The notes under the pieces: model-generated
The model's database searches: none
The model's input: only the letters and a program-made list of their open reading frames with translations
Told to the model about the DNA's origin: nothing
Made by a program: the position numbers and the translations under genes
In this document: positions 9,838-24,800 of the stretch, piece after piece
Layout of the letters: every line of letters begins with the position of its first letter
Numbering within the stretch: position 1 is the stretch's first letter
DNA from: Crambe crambe
Lineage: Eukaryota > Porifera > Demospongiae > Poecilosclerida > Crambeidae
NCBI GenBank assembly: GCA_963924555.1
Contig: OZ004597.1
Span: forward strand, 4,916,404 to 4,980,403
Direction of reading: 5' to 3'
DNA: 64,000 bases

Positions 9838-12800
9838 ATGGAATCCCAAAGTGGAAGCTGTCCTCCTCAGCCACCGGCAGCACTCTATCAATTACAGGGT
9901 ATGTCTAGCCACAACGCTAACTAGACTGCTAAGTTAGGTAAAAATGACCATAGCCTAGTTAGCTGGCAAAGTGGTACCAGGATCTGGTTTGACCAAATCT
10001 TCTACCTGCATAACAGGGATCTTGCAGGAGATATTGAAATCATTCAACGATGAAAAGTTATCTGAACTATCAGACTCTGCCTTGAAGTTATTAGAGAGAC
10101 TGTCACCAATCAGTAAGAGGAAGGAGCAAAGGATTGGCATGCAGCTGCAAGACTCTGCAATCAACATGTGGAATAAGACTGTCACTCTTAAGAGTGCTGG
10201 AGCTATTAGTCTTCAGCTTAATGCTCAAAGTATGCTAGCTACATGTACCTGTGAAATACTGGCAGCTAGTTTTTGATCAAGAGTTATATGGTTGGGGTTT
10301 ATACTGTAATGCAACTGTAATGCAATATCAATGGAGAAAATCATTTTATGCAACCAAGTTCTTGTGGTTAGATCCAGTTATTTACTATTTCTATTATCAA
10401 ATGCTTCTTTATTGTAATATAGTGCGCTACATAGCTTGTAGCCTTATGGTACTAACCACTCCAACTGACACTTCAGCTGCCCCATTGCAAAAGCAAATCA
10501 TGGTATGCATAGTTAGCTACTTGTAACCATCAGTTAGTTCTATTGTATTATATCATGTCCAGATAGCTACAAAGACAGGTAGAGCTTGGCTTGGTAAGTC
10601 CTAAAAGCAAATTAGAATATGTTATAGTGTGAATTATTATTATACAGACTGTGACAACTTTGCTATGGCAGAAACTGCATTCACTATAGCAACCGAGGTA
10701 AGTCATAGTTACTTGTATAGTGCTTTATGGTTATCTTGACATTATAGTGTTATGAAAGACTAAGGCTAAAGTATCCCATAAATGCAAAAGAACGACCAAA
10801 ATTGAAAGAATTTCTGCGATTACTATGCTACAAAATGGAAGCTGTAAGTATATATATGGCATTACTATTAGGTGTGTAGGTGTAGTCAGTCATCTGACAA
10901 TAGGTAACAGGTAACTATGTTTCATTGTAGACAGTAGGTTTGACACAACATGAAACTGCTCTAAGTTACTTACAACAAGCGAAGGAACTTCTTCACAGTC
11001 TGGAATCAGAGGTGGACATATTATCATAATGTGTAATGTAGCTGTGACTACATGTGTTCACACATGTTTAGGTGTTATATGTTTCTATGTTGTGTTACAA
11101 CTTTGGATTAGACATGTTCCACAAGGCTGAATACCAACACAGTGTGACATGGCTGAAGTATGTAGGTGTTCATATGTTTTGTGTTGGTGGATTGATTTTT
11201 TTTTTTTTTTTTGCTAGAGAGAGCTATGAGATTGGCCGGGATAGTCCTTCTGTGGATGTGGTTAAGCAAGCCAGAACTCTTCGTCTTTTGGCTAATACCT
11301 TACTAGAATGGGACGGGTCTGCAAATTGGCAGAAGGCTTTGAGTGCTGTGGGTATGTTTGTGCAAGTGTTAGGTATTATGACAGCAAATCTCGAGCATTA
11401 AACTTCAATTTTGCAGGTCTAGCTAACTCTGAACATTCACATGCTTCAGGTTTACTCTTAAAACTCTCTATTCTCCTTCAGTATGACCCTTCCAATGACA
11501 TTCTCACTCGTGGTGAGTCGAGCACTTGTTTGTACCAGAAACTGCACATATATAGTAAATTTAGTTTCATTTGCTTTAGATGATAGAAATTTACCTCGCA
11601 GATATTTAAGTCAGACTTGTTTTGCATGTGTGTATACCCTGTTGTTTTTTTTATTTTTTACTTGTAGCATTTGAAGACACCCTTCACCATCCTGATCTTT
11701 CTATTGACATAGCCTTAGCTGCAATTAAGATGTCCAGCCAGTATAACAGGTATGCAGGTATGGATGCAGTGTCTTATATTTGGCTCAGAGTGGGAGAGAT
11801 AGCAAATGGGCTGTAGTACAGGGTGTATTCTGTCTTATCTTTAAAGTCATGAAGGGGAGGGTGAGTGTCCCTTCAGTAGGTGATCATATTTACATGTATG
11901 ATTATTATAATTATAGGAATGATTTGGTGTTTTCTGGAATTAACTATCTCTCACAACGCTATAAGGCCACACCACATCTTATCCAAGTTCATCTTCTACA
12001 TCTGGTAAAGCTAATGGTGTCATATACTTGTGGCTGTTGATCAAGGAACTGTCAATTTCTTTGGAGGAAATCACCATTCTCTCCATAGTTAGCTATATAT
12101 TATGGTGTAGGTTCCCTTATGAAGATATCCTTTCCCACACACTACATATTAGAGTGCATGTTCTCTTGCATGTTCTCGCACACCACATAATATGGTAACT
12201 GTTGAATTGTATAGGAACTACTGTTGCAATCCAAGCAGGAGAACGAGGCTATGCAGTTGATAGAAGACATAATCACTGGTAAATTTATTATTGAAGGTAA
12301 AATTTGGGAGGAAAAAGAAGAAATAAGAGAAAGGAAGGCCTGGTAAAACTTATCACATGAGGGTAGAGGCAAATAAGTTGCTAGTGGGCATAATGCAAAC
12401 TGCAATGAATGGTGACACCCACGCATTAGAAGAACTGCACATCGTGCTCTAGGTGTCATTCTTGCATCCTGATACTCGTGGAAATCGTTCCTGAGGGTCT
12501 ACTCTGGAGTTGGTAAGTTGCTAACGAGCATACTCAGTGACTCTGATCTTCTAGATTCCGAATTTGCTAGCTAGCATGCTCAGTGACTCTGCTCTGGAAG
12601 TTGCTAGCTACAGTACTATGTTAGACTGCACAGATAATAATTATCTGCACTAGCTGGAAGTGCAGTCTCTAGACTCTGGACCTGGACATACAGTAGAATA
12701 AGATTGCTCATACTATAGCTGGAGTCTGTGTAAGATCGCTCATACTGTAGTTGGAGTGTTTATAAGATCGTTATTTATGTTGACACTGCCCACGCTACTT

Positions 12801-15800
12801 TCTACCCCTCAAATTGTACTCTTTTTTCTTTGAGGAGAGACTACATAATAGTGAGAGAGGAAGGCCTGGGAACGAGGCTATGCATGCTGCTTTAGCAAGC
12901 AATTGGCATAAGAATTTGCATATTGATATGTAGATTAATGACGAGAAAAATTAATCTACACAACAATGATAAAGCATATAGTCTTATAGTAAGTCTTGTA
13001 GCATGGAAATGTTAAAGTGATTATCCACTGAATATTTTTGCAAGGATTGCAGCTCTCCATCTGGCAAACAACTCTTGCAGAAATTGAGGGAGAGCGGTCT
13101 TGATTACAGTAGTGATTATACGTATGGGTCTGGTGGGTGGAACAGTACTGGGTGGAGCAGTACTAGGTGTGGCAGTACTGGGTGGGGCAGTTCTCGGTGG
13201 GGCAGTACTGGGTGGGGCAGTTCTGGGTGGGGCAGTTGGTGGTGGAGCAGTGCTGGGTGGGGGAGTTTGAGGTAGAGCAGTGCTGGGTGAAGGTGGAGCA
13301 GTGCTTGGTGAAGTACTGGGTGAAGGTGGTGTGGTTGGATTGGGGCCATTACCAGGAGCTGTGTAAAATATCATTCATGCCAGTATAGCTACCTTTTTAT
13401 ATTTTTTGTCATTGAACTCACAGCATAAGCCGTCTATACAGGTAGTCAGTCCTGCCGGGCACTGTGAGCAAGGGGCTCCAGAAATGTAAGGACGTTGATT
13501 ATTGAAATTGCCACTGGAAATACAAAAAAAATAATGATCAATGTGACACACAATCTAAAACTTACGCTGGTCCATAGTTGCACACAAAGAAAAGTGAGTT
13601 TGCTCCTAAACCTGATAGAAATGGACATCTAAATGCACCACAGCCTACATGTCTGGACACAGCCCACACAACCTATACAAATTTTTAACCGCAAATAGTA
13701 GGCTGAAATATTGAGTGGCTTTACAGCAGACCTTTAAATGTAGACACTTTTGGGACTAGTCCTTAATGCAGTGATGAATTAATACATTTATATTGCAGAG
13801 GGATTCCAAAAAAGTATCTATAATAATTATGGAGGTTTTGGTATTTCATGGAGTCAACATTAAGGGGTTCCACTGTACTGGATTAGAGAGTGTATTAAAT
13901 GCCAGAGGTGTGAGGGAACCATCTATTGCTTTCTGTTATTGCAATAGCTATGTAGCTACCTGTGTGTAATGGCCGCAAACACCACTACAAGAATTGAAAT
14001 TATAGGAGTAAGAAGACTCTTCATCAAACCATAACCTGATGAAGTTGATATAGTCAGTAGGTCCAGAGCCAGCTGCAATATTCTCACCAACGAATTCAAA
14101 AGAAGCAGATTGAGAATTTGCATTATTATTATGCTGAAAAATGCATTGTTGAGCATGATTTTGTGCTATTCGTGCTAGTTCATTATTCCACACCTATAAG
14201 GCAATAGTAATATAAGTGAATCACACTATCTATTATAATTTATATATTTACCATCCTCTCCATGTTGGCAGCTGTTGGATTCACTAGTCCTCTGAGTCTG
14301 TTATGCTCATCAAGTATCTGCTGCATGTCTGCACTAGATAGTCCAGTCTGACACTTTGCTAATCCACTCATCAGGAGAAGAACAACCAGCAACACTTTTT
14401 GGTATTCGGTAAACTGACTCATTTTGCTGCCTGCTAATATTAATAGCTAGCTGATTTCTGACCAGTTTTGAATGCAGTTTTTGCTAGGAGTAGGTTCTTT
14501 ATATACCAGTGGCCATGCTTGGTTGTTTACTGCAGTAGCTGGATGGATGATTAAATTGTAGTTATGTGAATGGGAAAAGTAATGATAACTACAAACTGGG
14601 TTGAATTAGCAGTGCTGCCAAGGCTCATCTATTATCTCATCCCATAATTCCAATTCAGCTGGACTTATGTGTGCATGGAACAATTACTGATAAGTCTTGG
14701 ACATGTGGTAGTGAGTATGGTAGCACACTCAGTGGTGATATGATCACACAAAGTGAGTGTAATTAACCCGAAATGGCATCGTCAATTTCTTTGCAATGGA
14801 ACAATGATTTTTAGAGGATAATTGAGTTTGCTAAAGAAGGCAAGGGAGTGACATGAATGGGTGCCAAGTAATAATTTTTTGCATTAAAACATTAAAATAT
14901 AACTGATGATGTCTAGAGGTATAATACGTATACGGATCAATAACCATGGATAGACCACCTCATAATAATATTTACTTATAGATGTATGTATAATTACATT
15001 TTTATAGCTCATAATACTGGGGAGCCCCTGGATATTAAAGCTCGTCAGCAATTTCACTTGGTTCTTTGGCGCCAGGCTTCGATAGCATATGAAAGTTCAG
15101 AATTCAACAGGGCCCTCTCTTGGTACAACTACTCTCTGAGTCTCTTCCCATCCCAAGGGGAGATAGACAGCAACATTGCCAAACTTCAGGTATGTGATGT
15201 GTGCACAATGAGCAATAGCTGTGTCTGCATACATATCTATGCATTCAGTATCATGAACATGCATGTGTGACCAGCATTTACATACAGTACATGTGCATGC
15301 ATGTGTTACCGTATTGTATGTGAATTCACTCATGAACATGTGTGACCGTATACATACATGTGCATGCATGTATACTTGTTCTAGCTGAACCATCTTCATG
15401 TGTGTGCATAGGATCTACATCAGCCTCTTTTTTCCTTTTTTTTGGGATGGGGAAAAAGAGAGAGCCTGCATGGTATCCACTGTTTGCGCGTGCACCAATT
15501 TTTGAATTATATAATTAATAAACGCTCACGCGATGACAAGTTTTGACGTCGAAGTGCTAGCAATCTCATGCATGATGTCGTACTATTCTGAGAATGCTTA
15601 GATCCTCCAGGTCATCAGAAGTAACAAGGGCTTCAGGGGCATAGAAGAGATCTAAGACTGGCAGATGTAGCGTGGTAGTACTGGCCAAAACATCGTTGGT
15701 CGATCAGAGCATATATCTAACTAGTGGAGAGGCAACCAGTACTGCACTACGCTTCATCAGCATCATCATGAAGGGGAGAGTCTGGTACTATAACCAGTTT

Positions 15801-18800
15801 GGTAGACAAACAGAAACACCCTTCCCATCGTAGACTGCGCGTATGTTATTCCTTCTTCGGGAATGCCAATTTCTCCAAGGAGAAACGAAGAGCAGCAGCA
15901 AAGGAGCACGAGTAAAACTATAGCATGCAGCATTGTAGTAACTGCGCCCATTAATTATGACGATCGTGTAGTGGAAATATCCGAGTGATATCCTGATTCC
16001 CAGATTTCTGGGAAAAACTGGCGCATGCGCAAACAGTGGATACGGTTTACCAGGCTCTCTTTTCCCCCGCTCCCCCAAAAAAGGAAAAGAGAGGCTGGGT
16101 TCGAGGCTAAGGATCTACAGGGATAAACTATCTAGAGTTATGCCATCACAGCTAGCTAAACCATCTTCATATGTGTGCTTATAGGATCTAGAGTTGTGCC
16201 ATCACAGTAACCATCTGAATTCATATGTGTGCATAGGATCTACACATGGGAATAAACTATACTGTATCTAGAGTGTGCAGTCACAGCTAGCTGAACCATC
16301 TGCATAAGAGTGAAGCAGGTCACCCTCGAATTATGATTTTTAGAAGAAGCAAAGAGGGTATAGGCAGCTTTGTGGGGGGAGGGAGGCACTGTCCTCCAGT
16401 GCCACACCCTCCCCCCATTTGTATATCTGCGGTAAGTATTGCTATATACCAATAGTGGACCCTCCAAAATGTGGACAGTGGACAAATGATGCTGATTGAT
16501 TCTCCCATACATTTGCAACCTCCCAAGAAGAGGACATTTAACTCCGAAGAACAGACACTGACCATTGGTGATCATAGCCTTGCCCCTATGCCTCCAATAA
16601 ATCCATGGAAGAACTAGCCATAGGTACAGCTGCATGCCTATAGCTATTTCATATTCAGCAGGTTGAATGTGCTACTACACTTCTGCAATAATGTCACAGC
16701 TAGTTACTTAGCTATTCAGCTTGCAATGCTAGATGTGGGACATGATTTTTAAGGGCTCATGTGACACACTACAAGACAAGAAATTGAGCATTTGCCTGGT
16801 CATCTTTGCCACTGAACAAAGAGTACTTGCTACTAGGGAAGTGCAAAGCATTGTGGGGTGAGCGCGCATGCGCAGTTTACTCAAGGTCATTACGGAAATA
16901 AACTACAATGTTAGGACGTACGTATCAGTACATATTTATACAGTTGTATATGAGGGTGAAAGGTCATCATCACTAGTGTGGGGCAAATGAAGTGAGCCCC
17001 AATAATTTTTGAGTATCCATCACACTGCATGTGGATTCATGAAATCTTGTTACCCTATTAGCCTATAATTCAATCATGTAGTATTTGAAGTGGATATAGT
17101 TTTGTGTCTTCATGCTTTCATGGATATTACAATCAATACAACAAAAGCAACTGAAGCAGTTTTCACTAGTCCCATTTCGTGGTAGAGAACAAATATTGCA
17201 AGTGATAGCAGCAGAATTTGCAAAAAGTTAACAGGTTTGGGATACCGAAAGTAGGCTTTTACTACTGGCAAATATCCTTGCTGAGCAGTGTTATGAACAC
17301 CAATGCGAGAGAGTTCCATAGCTACGAATACATTCAATAGTACAATGGCATTGAGGATTCTTGCTATCCAGTGAAGCTTTGTGATATACATCACCACTGA
17401 GAGGCATATCAGAGTGTAAAACACCACAGTCCTCACACGTAAGATAGTCATGGTTTTCATGAAAGTGAAAGTCCGTGAACTAGACAACTGGAATGCTATA
17501 TCTACAGCAAATTCTTGGCAGGTATTCCCAGAGATCATTGGCTCCAAATCCACAACTTCCTCCATCTTTTGTTGAGTGTTTTTTCTTGTCACATAACCAA
17601 CATGAGTTAAAGTGTAATTTTTCTTCAAGTAGTCACTGCTTACCCATTTAAAAGGTTTTTTTATCCCTTTTCCGGATATCACCTGACCAACAGCATGAGT
17701 GTATAAAAAGTCGCTCCTTTTTTCTATGGCAACTATCCAGTGAGTGCTAGCATTGGATGGATCATTGCTTTCATTTACTGTTCCTTCTATGTGCTGTCCA
17801 ATGAACATTTTACTCTGTGTGGTGACATTAGCACCAATATATACTCGCCAGAGGATGAGGCCGTAGGGTACAAAGTGCAGCACTGGCCACCAGAATCCTA
17901 AAAAGGCAATTATGACCAGTAGGCTTCTGTACATGATCTCATATTTGTACCACCATAGAGTCATAAACAAGGTCAGAAAACTAAGGAGTATTGAAAGCTT
18001 CTCTAGCAATAGTATTAATTCTGACTCCATTTATGGATAGCCTATATACAGTAGTACTACTATGAACACGCAATATACTGGTTACCAGTACCTAGTTAAA
18101 ATGCTGACTCAGCCTTGGTCACCTGATCATAGTTGGGGAACGTCTATTCATGAGTGAGGTTACTACCTACCTATTCATGGATGAGGTTACTATGTACTGC
18201 ACAATATCAGACATGCCATTGCTTTCATAATGTGGTCTACTGGGGGAGTTCATACTGCAGGCAGTATATACTGAATAGTCTGTGCAATTGTGGTGTATCA
18301 TGGACTGGACTATACTCAGAGAAAGCTAGGGATTCATGCAAGATTTAGAGGTTGGAGGAGGGGATATGGTGTGCCAATCCTTGACCACACCCACTCTTGT
18401 GCTGTCTTTATGGTAACTACATTGACCTTGCACAAAGATTTAATTATCCAGCAATCTTAACTAATATCTCAAACTTTTGGTAATGGAGATTTTTCTTTTT
18501 TTCTTCTTCTATTTTGTGGTGTTAGCATGTTTTCCACATTTCCTTCCTTAAGGGTGGTATAACACTGAAACTAGAGGTCACAGATGAAACTAGAGGTTAC
18601 AGATGAAAGTAGTGGTGGTCACAGATGAATGGCGGTATTATACCATAAATTTCCAGCATAATTAGCTATATAAACTTTCAATTGGATTATAGGAAATGTG
18701 CTTCATCTCTGGTATGGAATATATTCTACTGGGCTTATTTTTTGCATGCAACTACTATGAGTACTATGAGGGAGCAAACTTCTCAAACTCCTTCAAGAAA

Positions 18801-21800
18801 TTTACTACCATGATAACTAGAGGAATGCATAGCATTGTATGGGGCAAGCATGACGTGTATACATGTCCCCTGGTAGACATTTGCTGTAGTAGTCTGGCTT
18901 CTGTAGCTTCTGGATTCTCCTGATCCCTTTTCTCTTCATGTAGAGCTTGATCCCGTTTGTGTCGTCTTCTCAAACAAAACACATGTTCCTCAGTTGTTTC
19001 TGCTGCTCGATGAACCCTTTCAATCTCTCTTCGCCTTTGCAGCTGTACTCTTCTACGTTCACTCCAAAGATGATATTCAGTAGCCCTGCGCATGCGTGAA
19101 TTGTAGATTTATTGCGCATGCATTTATTAGGACGTACGAATAGAAATACACATATTTATATGGGCTCAAATGGGGCTACTGACTAGTGTGGGGCTCGCTC
19201 ATGCTCACCCCAATTATAGTACAGTAGCTAGTAGCTATAAAATATTGCAGTATATGCTGCAATTATTTCATTGTTAAATATTTTGTTGAGCTGCAAGTAC
19301 AAATTAATTTAACATGAAAAGAATTATTTGAACACTCATAATCATATGCAGTAGTAGCTGTTAATTATGAATCAATGTATGTTGGTTGCTAACAAGAAAG
19401 CAGTAGTAAAAGTTAATGAATATGCATAGATGTTAATCTTTGTCTCTTTATTTCCATTATGATATAATCCTACATATAAAAGACACAATGATATTACCTT
19501 ATATGAACAATTCAAACTCTGAAAGTGAAACTACTACAGTTAATGTGTGTTTTCATAATACAATAATTGTTAAATCATTACCTTCTGGCTTGATGGAAGC
19601 TTGTGCCTTTCTTCTTACTAATATTGATAATACATTATTCTCATGAGCATATCAGCAAATGATGAACTTACCCATCAAGAAAGCTGTATCACTTTCAAGG
19701 ATGGTACCATTTATGAATCGAATGAAGCATGTATATCTCTCACCACTATTCTTTATAGTGACATGTTGAACAGTCATTTTGCCATTTTGATATCTATAGT
19801 TCCTTGGAAGGAATAGTGAAGAGTAGACTCTTCCATCGATCATCCATTGTGGCTGCATCTTTGTGCCACTCAGACTGCAATTGAAATGCACAGTTTCTCC
19901 AACTTTTGCCGTGATGTTCTGTGGGTGGTTCTTTATGGCCACTGCATACATACGTGCACATTTCATACATACATCCACAGATCATGAATCTATAGTCATG
20001 CAGTTATTCTCACCTTTTGTGCTGCCTCTGCCAGTAGAGCAATACAGAATAACTAGAAGGACATTTAAAATAAGAACATTGACTTCCATGATCTCTGCAG
20101 TAATAAGTCCAAGGTTGACAATTCACTTGACTGATTAAATTTAGTAGCTAGCTACTTATAAGCACACTTCCTCGTCATGAGAATTTATCATGCACCAAAT
20201 TAGGCTATAATTGATAACATCTACAAGCCATGGTATTATGTTTGATGTCATGTGTTTTAGGTGCATGCTAGTGCATGTGATTGATATCATTGTTGAGTAT
20301 ATTGAATTCTGTATATTATTCACATATTTCAGTGAGGAGCTAGCCAAATGAAAAAATCACTTTATGCATTAAGCAAGTGCATTAGCTACTAGCCATCCAT
20401 CAATGAGAATAGAACGTATCTGATAGAGAAAGGTTATTGAGAGATGATATAACTCAGTATGCATATAATAATGTAGAATGAAATGCAGTGTGCATCTATT
20501 GTGATAGTGTCATTGGTATTAGACTGTGGTGTTGTATTTATTATTGGTTCAGTTTCATTAGCTATGATGATCACATTCCTTGCAAGTAAAACCAGGTAAG
20601 TTCCATCACAGTACTCCACTACCTCGATTCGTTGTGCTGATACATTACATATGGTCAACTCGTCACCATTTGAACTAAGTTTGTACTTGTTGCTTTGCTC
20701 TGTTGGTATGATTGCCATGGGTAACGAGTCTTCGAACACAACTTTACCTGATCTAAAAATCTCCTCGCAAGTTCCATTGACAATTATAGTGAGATTTCCT
20801 GCCTCCATCACTGCATAGATATTATTAATATCAATATCATGTATGTGGTAACACTGAGATTTAACTTACTGAACTCTCTCATTACAAACTGTTGACTTGC
20901 ATTTGTGTACTTGCTGTATGAAGTGTAAGCTGTTTCAGATCGTCTTGCACGGACTCTAGTATAGATTCGTTTTCCACTGCTTACGTTTAAACACACAGAT
21001 GTGTTTGCAGTCATCAAGGTAGCAATGACATTGCTAGAGGGATGTTTGTACTGTAGCTCATACTTGAAGACATCACCGACTGGTTGAACCCACTGCACAT
21101 GAACCATGCCATTACAGACATTTGCTGGAGAAGCAAAAGTGATGAATGGAGTTGGTATTGGAACCTGGCTAGTAATCTGTTTTATCCAGAGCATAATACT
21201 AACTGCAGCTAATATCAACTTGAACTTCTCCATGCTACTTCAGTATAGCTAACATGAGGCACATTAGCTGATAGCTTTGAGACAGTTGGCTACTCTCTCA
21301 AGGGAAAAAGCCTTATGTTGATAAGCCCACAATCATAATCAGATTCTTTTGTTGATTTACAAATATAAAACTTGAATAGTAGTATACTAACTAGCTATAG
21401 TGAGTGATAGTTTCTTAGTATTTGATGGTGTCATAAGCTGGGCATGAGTCCATTTGTAAGGATTGTCCATAGCAGTTGTTTTCTTCCATCTTGATAGTGT
21501 TGCTTTCATTTTTACTTGTTGAGATGATTATTTCCTGATACACTGGCTGGACATCATTAAATTTCTCTTCTATACATGGTAATAATGGATGGTCAAAGCC
21601 AATCAATATAATTATAATTGCTTACTATTTTTCTTCTTGTGACATCTTTTGTATGCAATGAAACTCAGAGTAGCTGCTAGGACCAGCATCAATACAGCTA
21701 GTCCAACAGAAAATCCACATATGAGAGCTGAAAATGAGTATACTCTCGTTTATTTCTTTTAGAGATATCATTATCATTGACTTGCCATAGTGAAATGAAA

Positions 21801-24800
21801 AGGAACCAATCAAATTGCTATAATCACACTTCTTGCACCACAAGCAGTGAAAAAGTGTAATAGCAATGTTTACTAAGGATAATGTATTATTACATATATA
21901 CCAAGTAAAAAAATGAGGTAAGTGCTTCCCTACACAGGCTATACCTTCACACTTGCTTTGGTCTAACTAATTAAACTGTAGTTTATGCATTAACAAGAGG
22001 AAAGCCACCATTCTTAATAAATTTGAAACTGTAGTATTCCTAAGTGATTAAGCAGTGCTTAGGTTTGAAGTACTTGCTGAAGTTGAGGGCCCTGGTTCAA
22101 GTCCCATACCTATTTTTTAAAGCTCTCTTTCCCTGTGTAGCTTGTTAGTTTGTAACAGCATGGATAGCACCCAAATTGCACTTGCATACTATTTATGATA
22201 AAGGTTTTGAATACTCCTGTATATATATAGTTAGCTAACTCAGTATCTGACAGATTTGCTTTGCACAAAATTCTTACGTATTTGTGAAACTGATTTTCCT
22301 GGATTTAAGCCCAACTCTGGTTGCAAAATTGGAATGGATGGCGTCAGTGTAGTCATAGCTGTAGTTATAAAAGGAACTACATGAAGTGAGGTCCTGTTAT
22401 TATAAACAAGCTGTGAAGGAACAGGTGTGAACTCATAAAGAGTTTGATCAGTTTTCTCTAGAGTAGCTGAAATGTGAAATTGAATAGTGAGACATAATAC
22501 TTATCATAATCATAACTTACAACTCTGTGACTGCAATTGATCAGCATGTACGAACAGTCTTCCTACTGTACTATTAAGATGCGGCATATTATTAGCAAGC
22601 TCAAAATAGCACTGATATGTTGTCCCATTGTCAGTCGACATTACATTGTGGATTGTTATACGTCTTTCCTCATGGGTATGGCGTGACTTTAAAAATAGAG
22701 TGAGATATGTCTCACCATTGATATACCAACCTGTAGGGTTCATTTGTGCACCATTTAAAGCACAGCCAAAGGAGGCATTACCTCCAATGACTGCACACAC
22801 ATTACTGGGTTGTTCCAAAAATGCTATGAGTGAACAAGGATAATTATAGCTAATATGCACATAGTAATTAACTTACACAAAGCTAGAGACTTGTTGAAGT
22901 TCAGGGAGAGCATTAGTAGAGATGTGACCATGGTGTTAAATATATTCTTGTTCATACTTATCAATCTACATATATGGCTCTTCAAAACAAATTTCGATAA
23001 AAACTTATACTACTTAATTATATAGAAATCATGACTAACTAGTTCTACTCTTATTATGAATAATACTGACAAAGCAAAACTGAAAAATTCCCTTCTTTAA
23101 ACTTCCTCCTTTACCTAAAAAGGAAAGGGTCGGTATAATAATTATTGGAATGATGTAACCTTGCCAATTCAACAAGTGAGCACAAAAATATTTAAGTAGG
23201 GGCCCCAAAATTTAGCACTATGACTGCAGCATCATATTGATTGATTTGATATAATTATGATGGTTTGCTGCAGTCATCAGAGAGTGCAGTAGCACTCTCT
23301 ATGTAGGGTTAGCACTCTCTATGTAGGGTTAGCACGGAATGGGCGTGGCTTCTCTCATTAGAACAATACAAACTAGACTCTCTGTATCTCTTCTATTCTT
23401 GGTACAGGCTCAACTAAACTTCTTACATCTGGAAAAAATGCAGAAGATAATGATATGACCGCTCAAACTCCTCCAGAACAGCGTCAACGATCGGCACCAG
23501 CCGCCGCCTAAATCTAAAATTTTTATGATTCGTTCATCATCATCATCAGATTCATCTTCTTTGACGGCTGTAACTCCATGATCCTTTCACATACGACAAT
23601 GAAATTCATATCAACTTGTGCAGTTATAACCACACAATGTGCTTTTACCATCGTTATATCCACAGTTTCCCTTCAAAATGATCACTCATATCAAACAACT
23701 TTTCATTATAACTAAGTCAACCATTTTAAAATCATGCGCGCGTGTCTGTCATTATCACGTGCACGTACGCGCGTGCCAACTTAATTTTTACTTGAAAATA
23801 AGGTCATACAAAAAGTAAGCAAACAAGTGAAAGGAAAAAAAATTATGCTAAATAAAAAGGCCATGTAGGGTTAGCCTGTACTTTAACAGTTTCTGTCAAC
23901 AAAAATCAAAATAATGCTGCCTTCAATAATAATCCCTACATCACTGCCTAAACCAAGCAGAACACTTTTATACTGACATGAACAATTAAAGCAGCTTGGT
24001 GGGAGGCAGTGATGTAGGGATTATTATTGAAGGCAGCATTATTTTGATTTTTGTTGACAGAAACTGTTAAAGTACAGGCTAACCCTACATGGCCTTTTTA
24101 TTTAGCATAAATTTTCTCCTTTCACTTGTAGTACATAGCAGTCAAGACCTTGAACCAAATTTCGGGGCCATCCCGCTAAATAAAAAGGCCATGTAGGGTT
24201 AGTCTGCCTTCAATCCCTACATTACTGCCTCCCACCAAGTGTTCATGTCAATGTAAAATAAATGTATTGAACAGTTCTGCTTGGTTTAGGCAGTGATATG
24301 AATAGAACGGGTCTCAAAATTCTTAGAAGTTTTCTTTCCATTGTATGAAGATTTATCAGCAGGCTGTAGTTTTTTTGAGACCTACTGTGTTAAGACCTTT
24401 GACCTGCCATCCTCTACTTAAAGAGTGCTCTGATTATGCTGGTCATTTCAGTGTGAAAATTAGTGTATGTGGAGTATTTCATGTGCGACTCTTTATGTAG
24501 CGAAACTGTGCTTGGTGTTATTTGAACCTGAAGGAGTATGAAGCTGCTAAAGAAGCCGTTCAATCTGCAAAGTATCATGATTCAAGCTCTCCACAGACAC
24601 ACTTCCTGGCCTTTAAGTTGGCACTTCTCTCTGATCAACAAGAAGAAGGTTGGTAATAATGCAAATCATATAACTTTTAGGGACACCCACTGGGTGTGTG
24701 ATTATCAATGGTTATTTTATTATTCTGCTGCTGAAATTGCTCTTCTAGATGAGTTAGTTACACATAGTACCAACTGCAAAGTATTTGGTGGCTTAATCAT

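Noticed and set aside
13075-13388. Plus-strand Gly/Trp/Ser and Val/Gln-rich frames
   Set aside because: Complement of the TAPPSTAPP repeat in the last exon of the CAP gene, which itself joins in phase with the CAP exons.
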